Below are positions 1 to 7,782 of a DNA stretch of 12,334 nucleotides, piece by piece. Source of the stretch: Clostridiales bacterium. GTDB lineage: Bacteria; Bacillota; Clostridia; Peptostreptococcales; T1SED10-28. The stretch spans positions 1 through 12,334 of the forward strand of contig SLKF01000088.1 in assembly GCA_007134725.1 (NCBI GenBank), written 5' to 3'. The notes under the pieces were generated by a model. The model was not told where the DNA came from. It saw nothing but the letters and a program-made list of their open reading frames with translations, and searched no databases. Position 1 is the first letter of the stretch, and each line of letters opens with the position of its first letter. The position numbers were made by a program, and so were the translations under genes.

Positions 1-1583
1 AAGGTCATCGGTCCAAGTTTCTCACTCATACCGTATTTTGTAACCATGGCTTTGGCCACCTGAGAAACTCTTTGCAAGTCGTTTTGGGCTCCGGTACTGA
101 TATCGTCCAGTTTCAATTTCTCCGCTACCCGTCCACCCAGCAGGTGAATTAAGTGTTCTTCCATTTCTGTCTTTGTATTATAGGATTTATCCCCTTCCGG
201 TAAGATCATTGTGAATCCTCCGGCTCTCCCTCTAGGGACAATGGTAATTTGATGTACCGGATCGGAACTTGGCAGGCATCTTGCGGCAACCGCATGCCCT
301 GCCTCGTGATAGGCGGTAATTCTTCGTTCTTTTTCACTGATTACCCGGCTTTTCTTCTCGATTCCTGCGATCACTTTGGTAATCGCTTCCTCGATGGTGG
401 CCATATTAATTCTTGAAGCCCGCCGTCTAGCGGTCAGTAATGCGGCTTCATTCATTAAGTTTTCTAAATCTGCCGGGGTGAATCCCGGGGTTCTTCGAGC
501 AAGCACCTTGATGTTTACGTCATCATCCAAGGGCTTCCCTTTGGAATGAATGCTAATGATGGCTTCCCGACCTTTAATGTCCGGAAGACCCACTTCAATT
601 TTTCGGTCAAAGCGACCGGGTCGAAGCAGTGCCGGGTCCAAAATATCCGGTCTGTTGGTGGCCGCTACGATAATGATTCCTTCATTAATTCCAAAACCAT
701 CCATCTCTACAAGGAGTTGATTCAGGGTTTGTTCCCGTTCATCATGCCCTCCGCCGAGACCGGCTCCCCTTTTACGACCTACTGCATCTATTTCATCGAT
801 AAAGACGATACAAGGAGAATTTTTCTTTGCCTGTTCAAACAAGTCTCTTACACGGGATGCTCCTACTCCTACAAACATCTCTACAAAGTCCGAACCACTG
901 ATGCTGTAAAAGGGAACGCCCGCTTCACCGGCTACGGCCTTGGTTATATAGGTTTTTCCTGTACCGGGTGGGCCGATCATGAGTACCCCTTTGGGGATTC
1001 TGGCTCCCAGTTCAATAAACCGTTTCGGCGATTTCAGGAAATCCACCAGTTCTGATAGTTCTTCCTTTTCTTCGTCCATACCTTCCACATCATCAAAGGT
1101 AACCTTGGGTCGATCTTCTTCTTTTTGTAATTTTGCTTTGCTTTTCCCAAAGTTCATGACTTTACTGCCGCCGCCTTGAGACTGTTGCATAAAAACAAAC
1201 CAGAAAACCACAAATACCAAAATGATCAATATGGTCGGCAGCATACTTATAAACCATGGGGTTTCCGCTGGGGGTTCTCCTCCTATGGTTAAATCGGTTT
1301 CATCCATTTTCTCCGTTAAAATTTGAGTAAACCGGGCATCATCAAAGACATCCGGAATATAAGAGCTAAACTCCTCTTCCTCTCCATTTACTAAACGGAC
1401 TCCATCTACCGTGCGTTCCTGGGTATTTATCGAAACCACACGATCGTTCATTAAATCCTGGTATAGTTCTGAAAACTCTATATCTTCGATCTCTTGCGCT
1501 TCCATTCCCCATCTTTGTACAATCAACAGCAGTACAATGAATATTAAGATGTAAAAACTAGCACCACGGAAAAATTTCCTCAA
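1..1583 (-). CDS. ftsH: ATP-dependent zinc metalloprotease FtsH (C-terminus beyond window)
   Basis: Membrane-anchored AAA+ protease that unfolds and degrades misassembled membrane proteins and short-lived regulators, working as a hexamer with its active domains in the cytoplasm. About 527 residues are visible. In order: membrane segment near residues 7-22, an extracytoplasmic part of about 80 residues, a second membrane segment near 108-131, Walker A GPPGTGKT at about 204-211, Walker B (IVFIDEIDA) near 257-265, the arginine-finger region RPGRFDR near 318, the zinc motif HEAGH at 426-430, and DISTGAQND, whose last Asp (about 502) is the likely third zinc ligand. The start is TTG at 1583, chosen because AGGAGG lies 7 nt upstream and because the first membrane helix would be lost at the next ATG. 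The frame is open to the window edge; roughly 100 or more residues are missing by comparison with the family. It has its own promoter and follows tilS by 105 bp. Identity is essentially certain. Confidence 0.97.
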   Translation of the reverse strand, partial: MRKFFRGASFYILIFIVLLLIVQRWGMEAQEIEDIEFSELYQDLMNDRVVSINTQERTVDGVRLVNGEEEEFSSYIPDVFDDARFTQILTEKMDETDLTIGGEPPAETPWFISMLPTILIILVFVVFWFVFMQQSQGGGSKVMNFGKSKAKLQKEEDRPKVTFDDVEGMDEEKEELSELVDFLKSPKRFIELGARIPKGVLMIGPPGTGKTYITKAVAGEAGVPFYSISGSDFVEMFVGVGASRVRDLFEQAKKNSPCIVFIDEIDAVGRKRGAGLGGGHDEREQTLNQLLVEMDGFGINEGIIIVAATNRPDILDPALLRPGRFDRKIEVGLPDIKGREAIISIHSKGKPLDDDVNIKVLARRTPGFTPADLENLMNEAALLTARRRASRINMATIEEAITKVIAGIEKKSRVISEKERRITAYHEAGHAVAARCLPSSDPVHQITIVPRGRAGGFTMILPEGDKSYNTKTEMEEHLIHLLGGRVAEKLKLDDISTGAQNDLQRVSQVAKAMVTKYGMSEKLGPMT

Positions 1584-1628
1584 CAAAAGTCCTCCTCTCA
1601 TTCTCCTGTTCATTTAAACACTTTAAAT

Positions 1629-1657
1629 ATTTTAACACATGCTTTTTTAAAAAACAA
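1629..1657 (-). promoter_or_regulatory. Probable sigma-A promoter of ftsH, extended -10
   Basis: Read on the minus strand, TTGTTT (1657-1652) is followed by a 17-nt spacer and TAAAAT (1634-1629). The spacer ends in TGT, giving an extended -10 (TGn). The -35 matches the consensus at only three positions, but the extended -10 and exact spacing compensate. Transcription would start near 1622, leaving a leader of about 40 nt. No terminator was seen between tilS and ftsH, so readthrough from tilS is also possible. Confidence 0.6.
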
Positions 1658-1688
1658 CCAGAAGCCTTGATTTGCTACGAAAATGCTC

Positions 1689-3101
1689 TTATTTTAACAA
1701 CTTGATGGAAAGAATTTGCTGAGTCCTATCCGTAATTTTATACTTGTCGCTAATTCGATATCCCACGACCCAGACAATCTCTTTGCCGTCACAGATCAAG
1801 GGAATCAAATCTCTTTCCCGTCGTTCTATTTTGCAATCAATGAAAAAGTCCTTCAGCTTTTTTTTGCCGGAAAGCCCCAGGGGCCAAAAGCGATCCCCGT
1901 CTCTTCGATTTCTTACGAAAATGCTTTCCTGGAATTTCTCATAATCAAAATGCTTTTCAAACTTATCTTTGCTTACTTTCGAACCGTCCTCCTTGGAAAA
2001 CACCCTTAGCTCAAAGCTGGCTTTTAAGGCATGCACATAGGTGATATCATTCATTGTCAGTTTTTCCTTGAAAGACTCTACTTCTTCTTCCCTTTCTTTG
2101 GAAAAAATCAGCTTGTCATAACTGATGGCCGCCTCTAAGTTCATGGGTAAGTGAATGGTTTTTCCTGTCTGTTTCTTTTCCAGCAGCTCCAAAAGGTTTT
2201 GCACCTGCTGATAAGTGAGGAGTTCTCCTTTGCCCATCAGCTCTTCCCCTGCCCGTCTAAGCATTCGCGCTTTCATAGCGGGATGTTGTTTTTCCAGAAC
2301 CGGGATGAAAAAAGAAAGCTGATCTTTTTTCTCAAAGTGCACCAAATTTTTATACATGGTTTCTGCCTCTTGTTCAATGTAGTCATAATCTTCCTTCAAA
2401 ATGTTGGCGGTTTTCACTAAGCTTTCCAAGACCGATGGGTTGTAGTTCTCTTCCAAATAAGGGATGAGTTCTCGTCGGATTTTATTTCGATGATAAATAC
2501 TGGTTAGGTTCGTTTGATCAATGCGGGGCATCAAATTGTGATTGATGCAGTATTTTTCAATTTCTTCCCGATGAACATCCAAGAGAGGACGAATCACCGC
2601 TTGCCGTTGATATTGAATGGCTGTAAGTCCTTGCATTCCCGTCCCTCTTAAAAGACGCATCAACACGGTTTCACCCTGATCATTCTTATTATGGGCCACG
2701 GCAATTTTATTGGCTTCTACTTTCTTTAATACTTCATCAAAAAACTCGTAGCGAAGAATTCGACCGGCCTGTTCCGAGGTCAGCTGATTCTTCTTGCCAT
2801 AGGCTTCCACATCGACGCTTTTGATAAAACAGATAATGTTTAAATCTTCGCAAAGATTCAGTACATACTGGGCATCCATTTGGGCTTCAATCCCACGAAT
2901 ATTGTGATTCAGGTGAGCTCCGTATAGTTCGATCCCCAGGCGGTCCTTTACTCTATGAAGCAGGTGAATTAAGGTTACGGAATCCGGTCCGCCGGAAATC
3001 GCCACCACAATTTTGTCACCGACTTGTATCAACTGATGTTCATCAACCGTACTTAATAATTGCTTTACGATTATTTCCTCAGTTTCTTCTTTGTTTTGCA
3101 T
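1689..3101 (-). CDS. tilS: tRNA(Ile)-lysidine synthetase TilS
   Basis: Attaches lysine to C34 of the CAU-anticodon isoleucine tRNA (ATP-dependent, via an adenylated tRNA intermediate), changing both its codon reading to AUA and its charging to isoleucine; cytoplasmic and normally essential. The 470-residue length is typical of the long, two-domain form. The N-type PP-loop SGGPDS is at 36-41. A second nucleotide/metal motif, HNKNDQGETVLMRLLRGTG, starts near 137, RPLL at about 171 and RNKIR at about 205. The C-terminal TilS domain is recognisable from RRDGDRFWPLG through VGYRISDKYK. The ATG at 3101 has GAGGAG 5 nt upstream. It starts 64 bp after the amidohydrolase stop, so it may belong to that transcript or use the weak promoter at 3134-3161. 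The gene commonly found next, hpt, is missing before ftsH. Confidence 0.96.
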   Translation of the reverse strand: MQNKEETEEIIVKQLLSTVDEHQLIQVGDKIVVAISGGPDSVTLIHLLHRVKDRLGIELYGAHLNHNIRGIEAQMDAQYVLNLCEDLNIICFIKSVDVEAYGKKNQLTSEQAGRILRYEFFDEVLKKVEANKIAVAHNKNDQGETVLMRLLRGTGMQGLTAIQYQRQAVIRPLLDVHREEIEKYCINHNLMPRIDQTNLTSIYHRNKIRRELIPYLEENYNPSVLESLVKTANILKEDYDYIEQEAETMYKNLVHFEKKDQLSFFIPVLEKQHPAMKARMLRRAGEELMGKGELLTYQQVQNLLELLEKKQTGKTIHLPMNLEAAISYDKLIFSKEREEEVESFKEKLTMNDITYVHALKASFELRVFSKEDGSKVSKDKFEKHFDYEKFQESIFVRNRRDGDRFWPLGLSGKKKLKDFFIDCKIERRERDLIPLICDGKEIVWVVGYRISDKYKITDRTQQILSIKLLK

Positions 3102-3133
3102 GAAATCTCCTCACTTTGCTAAATATCCTTCCC

Positions 3134-3161
3134 ATTATGATAACATAAGATTCACTTATAA
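3134..3161 (-). promoter_or_regulatory. Possible weak promoter for tilS
   Basis: On the minus strand, TTATAA (3161-3156) and CATAAT (3139-3134) are separated by 16 nt, with 4/6 and 5/6 consensus matches. It lies in the short AT-rich gap between the amidohydrolase and tilS, where such matches are easily fortuitous. Confidence 0.3.
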
Positions 3162-3165
3162 CCTA

Positions 3166-4353
3166 TTAGATATTTTCATCCAAAAAATCCATGGCTATTT
3201 TAGCATAGAGGGCGGATATTTTTCCTAATTGGGCTTCATCAATATCAAAATGGGGATTATGCAGATTATAAACCAAACCTTTCTCCCCATCATAATTCCC
3301 GATTCTGAGGAAGGTGCCCGGAATCTTTTCTAAGTAAAAGGCAAAATCTTCCCCGGCCATGGAGGGTCTATCCCCTTGTATGACCTTTCCCTTGCCCAGC
3401 AACTCCTCTGCGGATGCTTTTGCGAAGGTTGTAAATCCTTCCTCATTAATGGTTGCGGGATATAGATGGGTTATTTCCAGGGAATAAGCAGCCCCATAAT
3501 AGTTGGTGATATTCTCAACAATTTTCTTGATTTTTTCCGGGATTTCCAATCGCAAGGCATTATTCAAGGTTCGTATGGTTCCCTTTAAGACCGCTTTTTC
3601 CGGCATAACATTATGGGTTTCCCCTGCCTGAAAGGAGCAAATGGAAATCACCAGGTTTTCCAGAGGGTCGATCCCCCGGCTGGACAGATTTTGCAGTCGT
3701 TGAAGAATTTCCTGGCCGATTTGAATGGGATCGATGTTTTCATGGGGTCTGGCTGCATGGCCCCCCTTCCCATAAATGACTAAGTCCAGGATTCCCGTGG
3801 ATGCCATTACAGGACCCTTTAGCACTTCAATACTTCCCGTAGGGGTATCCGGCCAAACATGGCCTCCCAGTATGGCGTCTACCTGAGGATTCTCCAACAC
3901 CCCTTCTTCAATCATGGGTTTGGCTCCTCCGGTGCTCTCCTCCGCCGGTTGAAAAATAAACTTTACATTTCCCCTTAAATGGGATTCATACTTTTTCAAC
4001 AGCTTGGCCGCTCCAATGACGTAAGTCATATGGGCATCATGGCCGCAAGCATGCATCTTTCCATGCTCTTTGGAGCGATAGGGTGCATCACTGACCTCTT
4101 CCAGGGGGAGGGCGTCCATATCCCCTCGAATCCCAATGGTTTTCCCTGCTTTTTTCCCTTTCAGTAAGGCCACCACACCGGTTTTGGCAACTCCGGTTTC
4201 AACTTCCAATCCCAGATCCCTGAGGATTGTTGCAATGGTTTCAGCGGTTCTTGTTTCTTCATATCCCAGCTCCGGATATTGATGAAACTGTCTACGAATG
4301 TTGATTAATTCCTCTTTGATTTCTTCGCCCGATTCCAACCAGGGTATCTTCAT
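3166..4353 (-). CDS. M20D-family metallo-amidohydrolase (aminoacylase/hippurate hydrolase-like)
   Basis: Zinc/manganese-dependent cytoplasmic hydrolase of the M20D group (hippuricase, N-acyl-amino-acid deacylase, IAA-amino-acid hydrolase family), cleaving an N-acyl bond of an amino acid or derivative. The exact substrate cannot be read from sequence. At 395 residues it has the family's usual length. Visible metal-site residues: Cys103 and His105 in MHACGHDAH, catalytic and ligand Glu138/Glu139 in QPAEES, His165 in GGHVWPD, and His365 in HNPHFDID. The dimerisation (lid) domain near residues 180-290 includes GKGGHAARPH. GDMDALP at about 77-83 is the standard M20 motif. The ATG at 4353 has GAGGAGG 6 nt upstream. 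It begins 34 bp after the histidine kinase stop and 64 bp before tilS, so these genes are probably co-transcribed. In an amino-acid fermenter it could free amino acids from N-acylated forms; that is inference. Confidence 0.93.
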   Translation of the reverse strand: MKIPWLESGEEIKEELINIRRQFHQYPELGYEETRTAETIATILRDLGLEVETGVAKTGVVALLKGKKAGKTIGIRGDMDALPLEEVSDAPYRSKEHGKMHACGHDAHMTYVIGAAKLLKKYESHLRGNVKFIFQPAEESTGGAKPMIEEGVLENPQVDAILGGHVWPDTPTGSIEVLKGPVMASTGILDLVIYGKGGHAARPHENIDPIQIGQEILQRLQNLSSRGIDPLENLVISICSFQAGETHNVMPEKAVLKGTIRTLNNALRLEIPEKIKKIVENITNYYGAAYSLEITHLYPATINEEGFTTFAKASAEELLGKGKVIQGDRPSMAGEDFAFYLEKIPGTFLRIGNYDGEKGLVYNLHNPHFDIDEAQLGKISALYAKIAMDFLDENI

Positions 4354-4387
4354 ACGTATCCTCCTCGAAGTGTTTTTTACTGTATTT

Positions 4388-5602
4388 TTATGAGCCCTTC
4401 AGATTCCGTACTTTTAAGGCAACGTAAAAAGTGCTGCCTTTGTTTACTTCACTGTCTACCCATATTTTTCCTTTCATTAAATCCACCATACTCTTGGCAA
4501 TGGTAAGACCTAAACCGGTGCCCCCATATTTACGATTAAAGGATCCTTCCAGTTGTGTAAAGGGTTTAAAGATTCGATGGGACATCTCCCGGGAAATTCC
4601 TATGCCTCGATCTTCAACGGAAAATAAAATTTCCGAATGATATTTCGTGTTTTTTCTAAGAATGGCTTCCACCCGGATTTTCCCCTCACAAGAAAACTTC
4701 AGGGCGTTGCTTATAAGATTTTCCAGGATTTTTTTTATTTTTTCCCGGTCCCCCATAATAATTTCCGGAAGGTTGTGATCGATCTGCAGTTCCAAGAGAA
4801 GCCCTTTTTCTTTGCTTTGATGTTTGTAGGGTTCAACGGTTTCTATGAGAAGATCATGAATATTAAACCGGATACTTTCCATTTTCACATTATTGGTTTC
4901 GATTTCTGATAAATCCAGGACATCCCGGATCACCCGGGAAAGATTCTTGGAAGATCGTTCAATTTCATCGATGTATTCTCTTTGTTCTTCATTCAGGTTC
5001 GTATCTTTTAATAGATAGACAAAGCCTAAGACGCCGTTCATGGGAGTGTTAATCTCATGATTCATATTCGCCAGAAATTGACTTTTCATGCTGTTGGCTA
5101 ACTGGGCCTGTATGGCTAAACGATTGGAAGCCTTAATGGCTTTTTCCAGCTTCTTATTGATGTATTCCAGTTCCACTTGGGTTCTAAGCAGTTCGTCCTC
5201 TTTTTTTCTCTTCTCGGTAATATCACTACCGATTCCCCGGTATTCAATAATCTCTTTATCTTCTCCGGTTTCCGGATACTCTGTAAGTTGCAAGGTTTTA
5301 ATATCCGCATTTTTATCCAAAACTTCAATATAGTAAGTTTTTTTGTCTTTCCCCGGTCTTTCATTGGTATGGGACTTCAATCGACAGAGATCCAATTTTT
5401 TATTCGCCGGATTGTTGGTAAGCAGGTTTTTAAATTTCACTTTAAACTCTTCACTGGTAAATCCAAGAATGTTTTTTATCGAATCACTCATATAAGTAAA
5501 GTCGCCGTCGGGATTTCGAGAGTAAAAAAAATAATCATCCCCGAAATTCTCAACAATTTGTTGTATTTTTTCTTCGCTTTTCCAGTGTTCCTTTGTACTC
5601 AT
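4388..5602 (-). CDS. Soluble PAS-domain sensor histidine kinase
   Basis: Two-component sensor kinase of 404 residues without a membrane segment or signal peptide, so it should sense something in the cytoplasm. A PAS/PAC domain covers about residues 14-127, ending in [13 protein letters not shown] coiled-coil linker follows to about 170. The dimerisation/phosphoacceptor box [12 protein letters not shown] carries the probable phosphorylated His182. The HATPase domain has an N box near 295-304 ([10 protein letters not shown]), G1 near 331 (DRGIGI) and G2 near 360 (GGTGLGL). No receiver domain is fused and no response regulator is in the window, so its partner is unknown. An in-frame TTG at 5671 would add 23 residues but has no ribosome binding site; the ATG at 5602 has GGAGG 7 nt upstream and is preferred. 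It is followed after 34 bp by the M20 amidohydrolase. No convincing promoter was found upstream. Confidence 0.93.
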   Translation of the reverse strand: MSTKEHWKSEEKIQQIVENFGDDYFFYSRNPDGDFTYMSDSIKNILGFTSEEFKVKFKNLLTNNPANKKLDLCRLKSHTNERPGKDKKTYYIEVLDKNADIKTLQLTEYPETGEDKEIIEYRGIGSDITEKRKKEDELLRTQVELEYINKKLEKAIKASNRLAIQAQLANSMKSQFLANMNHEINTPMNGVLGFVYLLKDTNLNEEQREYIDEIERSSKNLSRVIRDVLDLSEIETNNVKMESIRFNIHDLLIETVEPYKHQSKEKGLLLELQIDHNLPEIIMGDREKIKKILENLISNALKFSCEGKIRVEAILRKNTKYHSEILFSVEDRGIGISREMSHRIFKPFTQLEGSFNRKYGGTGLGLTIAKSMVDLMKGKIWVDSEVNKGSTFYVALKVRNLKGS

Positions 5603-5754
5603 GTTGATTCCTCCATAGTCAAGATATACTGTGTAGGTTTCTACCCGATTTATCACTTTTGAAACCCTCAATTACATAACAAGGGAGATTTTTTATTTCC
5701 TACCCCTTTTGTATTGACTACTATTCGGCACGAAGCTTGCGAAAAAACTTTCCC

Positions 5755-5790
5755 CCATATAAAAAACTGCAGAGATTTACATCTTTGCAG
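5755..5790 (-). terminator. Intrinsic terminator of the cobO/ATP-grasp transcript
   Basis: Minus strand: a 10-bp stem with one wobble pair (arms 5790-5781 and 5776-5767) and a 4-nt loop, followed directly by six T residues (5766-5761). It lies about 90 nt after the ATP-grasp stop and beyond the tandem repeat, and separates that transcript from the histidine kinase. Confidence 0.82.
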
Positions 5791-5801
5791 CTTCTTCTTC
5801 G

Positions 5802-5900
5802 TTAGGACTTTCTTGGGACTCTTTTAGTACTTTATTAGGACTTTCTTAGGACTTTCTTAGGACTTTGTTAGTACTTTATTAGGACTTTCTTAGGACTTTG
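5802..5900. repeat. 11-bp tandem repeat, nine copies
   Basis: Nine head-to-tail 11-bp units fill exactly 99 bp. On the plus strand the consensus is TTAGGACTTTC. Units 4, 5 and 8 match it exactly, as does unit 1; units 6 and 9 end in G; units 3 and 7 are TTAGTACTTTA; unit 2 is the most diverged (TTGGGACTCTT). Units 3-4-5 and 7-8-9 nearly repeat each other, suggesting amplification of a longer block as well as of single units. On the minus strand the array begins within the last seven sense codons of the ATP-grasp gene and runs through its 3' untranslated region toward the terminator. Each unit contains TAA on that strand, so all three frames are closed repeatedly. Confidence 0.95.
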
Positions 5901-7069
5901 TTCAGCAGTTTCTTAAACAGTAACTGATTGTATTTAACAACCGGGTAAAGATCCTTTATATCAAAAATAGCCGGAGCTTTCGGTCGCATAAGGGAAAGCA
6001 GAACTTCTTTAATCGTCCATTTTCCTGATTTTACATACTCTTTTATGGCCCAAAGATCCTCGTATAGATACCAGAATACCCGGTTTTTTGTTTCCCGGAC
6101 TTCCCGGTCAGCAAGGGGGCTTCCGGTCAGGTCCCGATAAAGAATGTAGGGAATGTTCAATCCGATTTTTTCCAATAAGGTGTTGAAATTCACAATCCGC
6201 ACATTGATTTCCATCAGATAATATTGTTGATTTTTTTCATCTTTTTTAAACTCTAATTCTGCAAAACCTCTAAATCCCATATCCTCCAGGATTTTTTTCC
6301 CATAATCGAAAATCTCTTCGTTATAATAGTGCTCCGTATATACGGAGGCCCCATAGTCATTGGGATACAATCTTAACAAATGAAAACTGCTGCAATGACT
6401 TACCCGTCCCTTGGCGTTTACATAGGCATCGAAGGTGTATTTATTGGTATCCGCCCCTTGGATAATTCGTTGAACCACCACACGTAAGCCTTTGTTTTCA
6501 GCCTTTTCAATGGCCTCAATCAACTCTTTTTCATTCTGAACTTTAAAGAGTTTCTTGCGAAAGGTTTTCACAAAGCTATGGGAGTCTACGGGTTTAACCA
6601 CACAGGGGTAACCCAGTTCTTTGTCCACTTTCTCATACAGATTTTCTTCCGTGATTTCAAAGGTTTCCGGTACAAGAATTCCTCTTTTGTTCATCATGGC
6701 ATATAGTCGGTCTTTATCCACAATGGCACTTAAATAACCCTGGGCAAGATCCGGCAACAAAAACACGGTTTTTAGTCGGTCCCAATACCGATCCACGATT
6801 TCCACATAGGGATCCGCCGTGGGTATTAAAACCGGGGGTTTTTCCTGATTCTTTCCGTATTCAATTAAAAAACGGATAAAACCTTCCGGGTCTTCTTTAT
6901 AGTGAGGAGCAATCAATGACTTGGACACGTATTTGGAATAGGATCCATAGGCCTCTTTTTTGTTATAGTCGACGGTGGTCACCGGCACATTCATTTTGCC
7001 TAAGCAACGAACAGTACTTAGGCCGATATAATAATTTGTGCCTAACACAAGAGCTTGATGTTTTTCCAT
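5879..7069 (-). CDS. ATP-grasp domain ligase of unknown substrate (carboxylate-amine ligase-like)
   Basis: ATP-grasp enzyme of 396 residues, the fold that joins a carboxylate to an amine or similar nucleophile through an acyl phosphate. An N-terminal Rossmann-like pre-ATP-grasp domain opens with ALVLGTNYYIGLSTVR. The ATP-binding lysine region PCVVKPVDS is near 155-163, an acidic metal-site strand FAELEFKKD near 269-277, and the catalytic loop EINVR near 287-291. The usual proline of EINPR is valine here. No membrane segment is evident. The ATG at 7069 begins 1 nt after the cobO stop, implying translational coupling; a TTG 12 nt earlier (7081) is an alternative start overlapping cobO. The last codons lie within an 11-bp tandem repeat, giving the C-terminal tail NKVLRKS. 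It resembles proteins annotated as carboxylate-amine ligases, some linked to cell-envelope or peptide modification, but the substrate is unknown. A link to corrinoid metabolism rests only on the pairing with cobO. Confidence 0.87.
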   Translation of the reverse strand: MEKHQALVLGTNYYIGLSTVRCLGKMNVPVTTVDYNKKEAYGSYSKYVSKSLIAPHYKEDPEGFIRFLIEYGKNQEKPPVLIPTADPYVEIVDRYWDRLKTVFLLPDLAQGYLSAIVDKDRLYAMMNKRGILVPETFEITEENLYEKVDKELGYPCVVKPVDSHSFVKTFRKKLFKVQNEKELIEAIEKAENKGLRVVVQRIIQGADTNKYTFDAYVNAKGRVSHCSSFHLLRLYPNDYGASVYTEHYYNEEIFDYGKKILEDMGFRGFAELEFKKDEKNQQYYLMEINVRIVNFNTLLEKIGLNIPYILYRDLTGSPLADREVRETKNRVFWYLYEDLWAIKEYVKSGKWTIKEVLLSLMRPKAPAIFDIKDLYPVVKYNQLLFKKLLNKVLRKS

Positions 7070-7070
7070 T

Positions 7071-7589
7071 TTACTTCTCAATCCCGGTCCTGGACTCTAC
7101 GCCCCGTTGATAATAATGCTTTATTTCCTTCATTTCCGTTACCAGGTCCGCCGCCTCGATAATCTCGTCCTTTGCATAGCGCCCGGTGATGATCAGTTCA
7201 ACTTTTTCATGTTTGTTTTTAATGATCTCCAAAACATCCTCTAAGGCGAACAAATCGTAGTGCAGGGCAATGTTGACCTCATCCATAATGACCACATCAT
7301 ATTTCCCGCTTTTGATAACTCCCGACATTTTTCGAAGACCCCGCTTGGCAATTTCCACATCTTCTTTTTTGGGTGTGTTGCAAATAAAACAGTCCCGGCC
7401 ATATTGTTCAATCCGAAATCCCGGCAAATAGTCCATGGCCTTTAACTCACTGTAATCCATTCCTTTGACGAATTGCCCCATAAACACTTTTTTGCCTGCA
7501 CAAACCGCTCGCAGTGCCAGGCCTAAGGCCGCCGTGGTCTTTCCCTTTCCATCTCCCGTGTATACCTGTACATATCCCTTATTCTCCAT
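7071..7589 (-). CDS. cobO: Corrinoid adenosyltransferase (CobA/CobO/BtuR type)
   Basis: Transfers the 5'-deoxyadenosyl group of ATP to cob(I)alamin or a cob(I)yrinic precursor, producing the coenzyme form of B12; cytoplasmic. The 172-residue length is normal. The family P-loop GDGKGKTTAALG lies at 12-23, the Walker B-like VVIMDEVN near 99-106, and the conserved tail pattern EIKHYYQRGVESRTGIE near 155-171 matches the CobA family (not the PduO or EutT types). The ATG at 7589 has AGAGGAG with 8 nt spacing. A promoter is visible upstream, and the ATP-grasp gene follows after 1 nt. Its product is the cofactor required by lysine 5,6-aminomutase, encoded some 500 bp upstream on the same strand but in a separately terminated unit. 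The symbol varies in databases (cobO, cobA, btuR). Confidence 0.95.
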   Translation of the reverse strand: MENKGYVQVYTGDGKGKTTAALGLALRAVCAGKKVFMGQFVKGMDYSELKAMDYLPGFRIEQYGRDCFICNTPKKEDVEIAKRGLRKMSGVIKSGKYDVVIMDEVNIALHYDLFALEDVLEIIKNKHEKVELIITGRYAKDEIIEAADLVTEMKEIKHYYQRGVESRTGIEK

Positions 7590-7617
7590 TTATAAAACTC
7601 CTCTCTGTTTTTTCTTT

Positions 7618-7646
7618 ACTATATCATATTTTTTTCTTCCTTTGAA
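7618..7646 (-). promoter_or_regulatory. Probable promoter of cobO/ATP-grasp unit
   Basis: Minus strand: TTCAAA (7646-7641), 17-nt spacer, TATAGT (7623-7618), with 4/6 and 5/6 consensus matches. Transcription would start near 7611, leaving a leader of about 20 nt, too short for a cobalamin riboswitch. The region is AT-rich, which lowers certainty. Confidence 0.5.
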
Positions 7647-7695
7647 TATTATTACCCCGGATTCTTAATAGCTCAACTTTTTTTATATTTTTCGT

Positions 7696-7723
7696 GTTAC
7701 AAAGTATTATTTGGGTATATAAA
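7696..7723 (+). promoter_or_regulatory. Probable promoter of the 76-codon ORF
   Basis: Plus strand: GTTACA (7696-7701), 16-nt spacer, TATAAA (7718-7723), with 4/6 and 5/6 consensus matches. The predicted start near 7730 gives a leader of about 50 nt. It sits back to back with the cobO promoter in a very AT-rich 193-bp gap that holds no other recognisable element. Confidence 0.5.
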
Positions 7724-7782
7724 ATATACAATTAAATATATTTAAAAAAAACTAAAACTTTCACCAAGAAAGGAGTGTTCTT

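Noticed and set aside
546..1055. Open plus-strand frame of 169 codons inside ftsH
   Set aside because: It lies opposite the conserved AAA+ domain of ftsH, lacks a ribosome binding site and has a composition typical of an antisense shadow. The other plus-strand frames opposite tilS, the kinase, kamD, kamE and kamC were rejected for the same reason.
2640..2700. TilS motif HNKNDQGET in place of the common HHxDDQxET as a defect
   Set aside because: As far as I recall, an Asn at this place is common in clostridial TilS proteins and all other motifs are intact, so it is not a sign of inactivation.
5636..5666. GGTTTC/GAAACC inverted repeat upstream of the histidine kinase as an operator
   Set aside because: The arms are only 6 bp, separated by 19 nt, with no second copy; easily due to chance.
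5603..5671. N-terminal extension of the histidine kinase from TTG 5671
   Set aside because: No Shine-Dalgarno precedes the TTG, whereas the ATG at 5602 has GGAGG at ideal spacing and the extra residues resemble nothing.
5802..5900. CRISPR array or iteron-type origin
   Set aside because: The 11-bp units are directly abutting with no spacers and far too short for CRISPR; no cas, rep or partition gene is near, so an origin is not supported.
7590..7782. Cobalamin riboswitch upstream of cobO
   Set aside because: The gap is only 193 bp, extremely AT-rich, shared by two divergent genes, and shows no B12-box-like sequence or structured leader.
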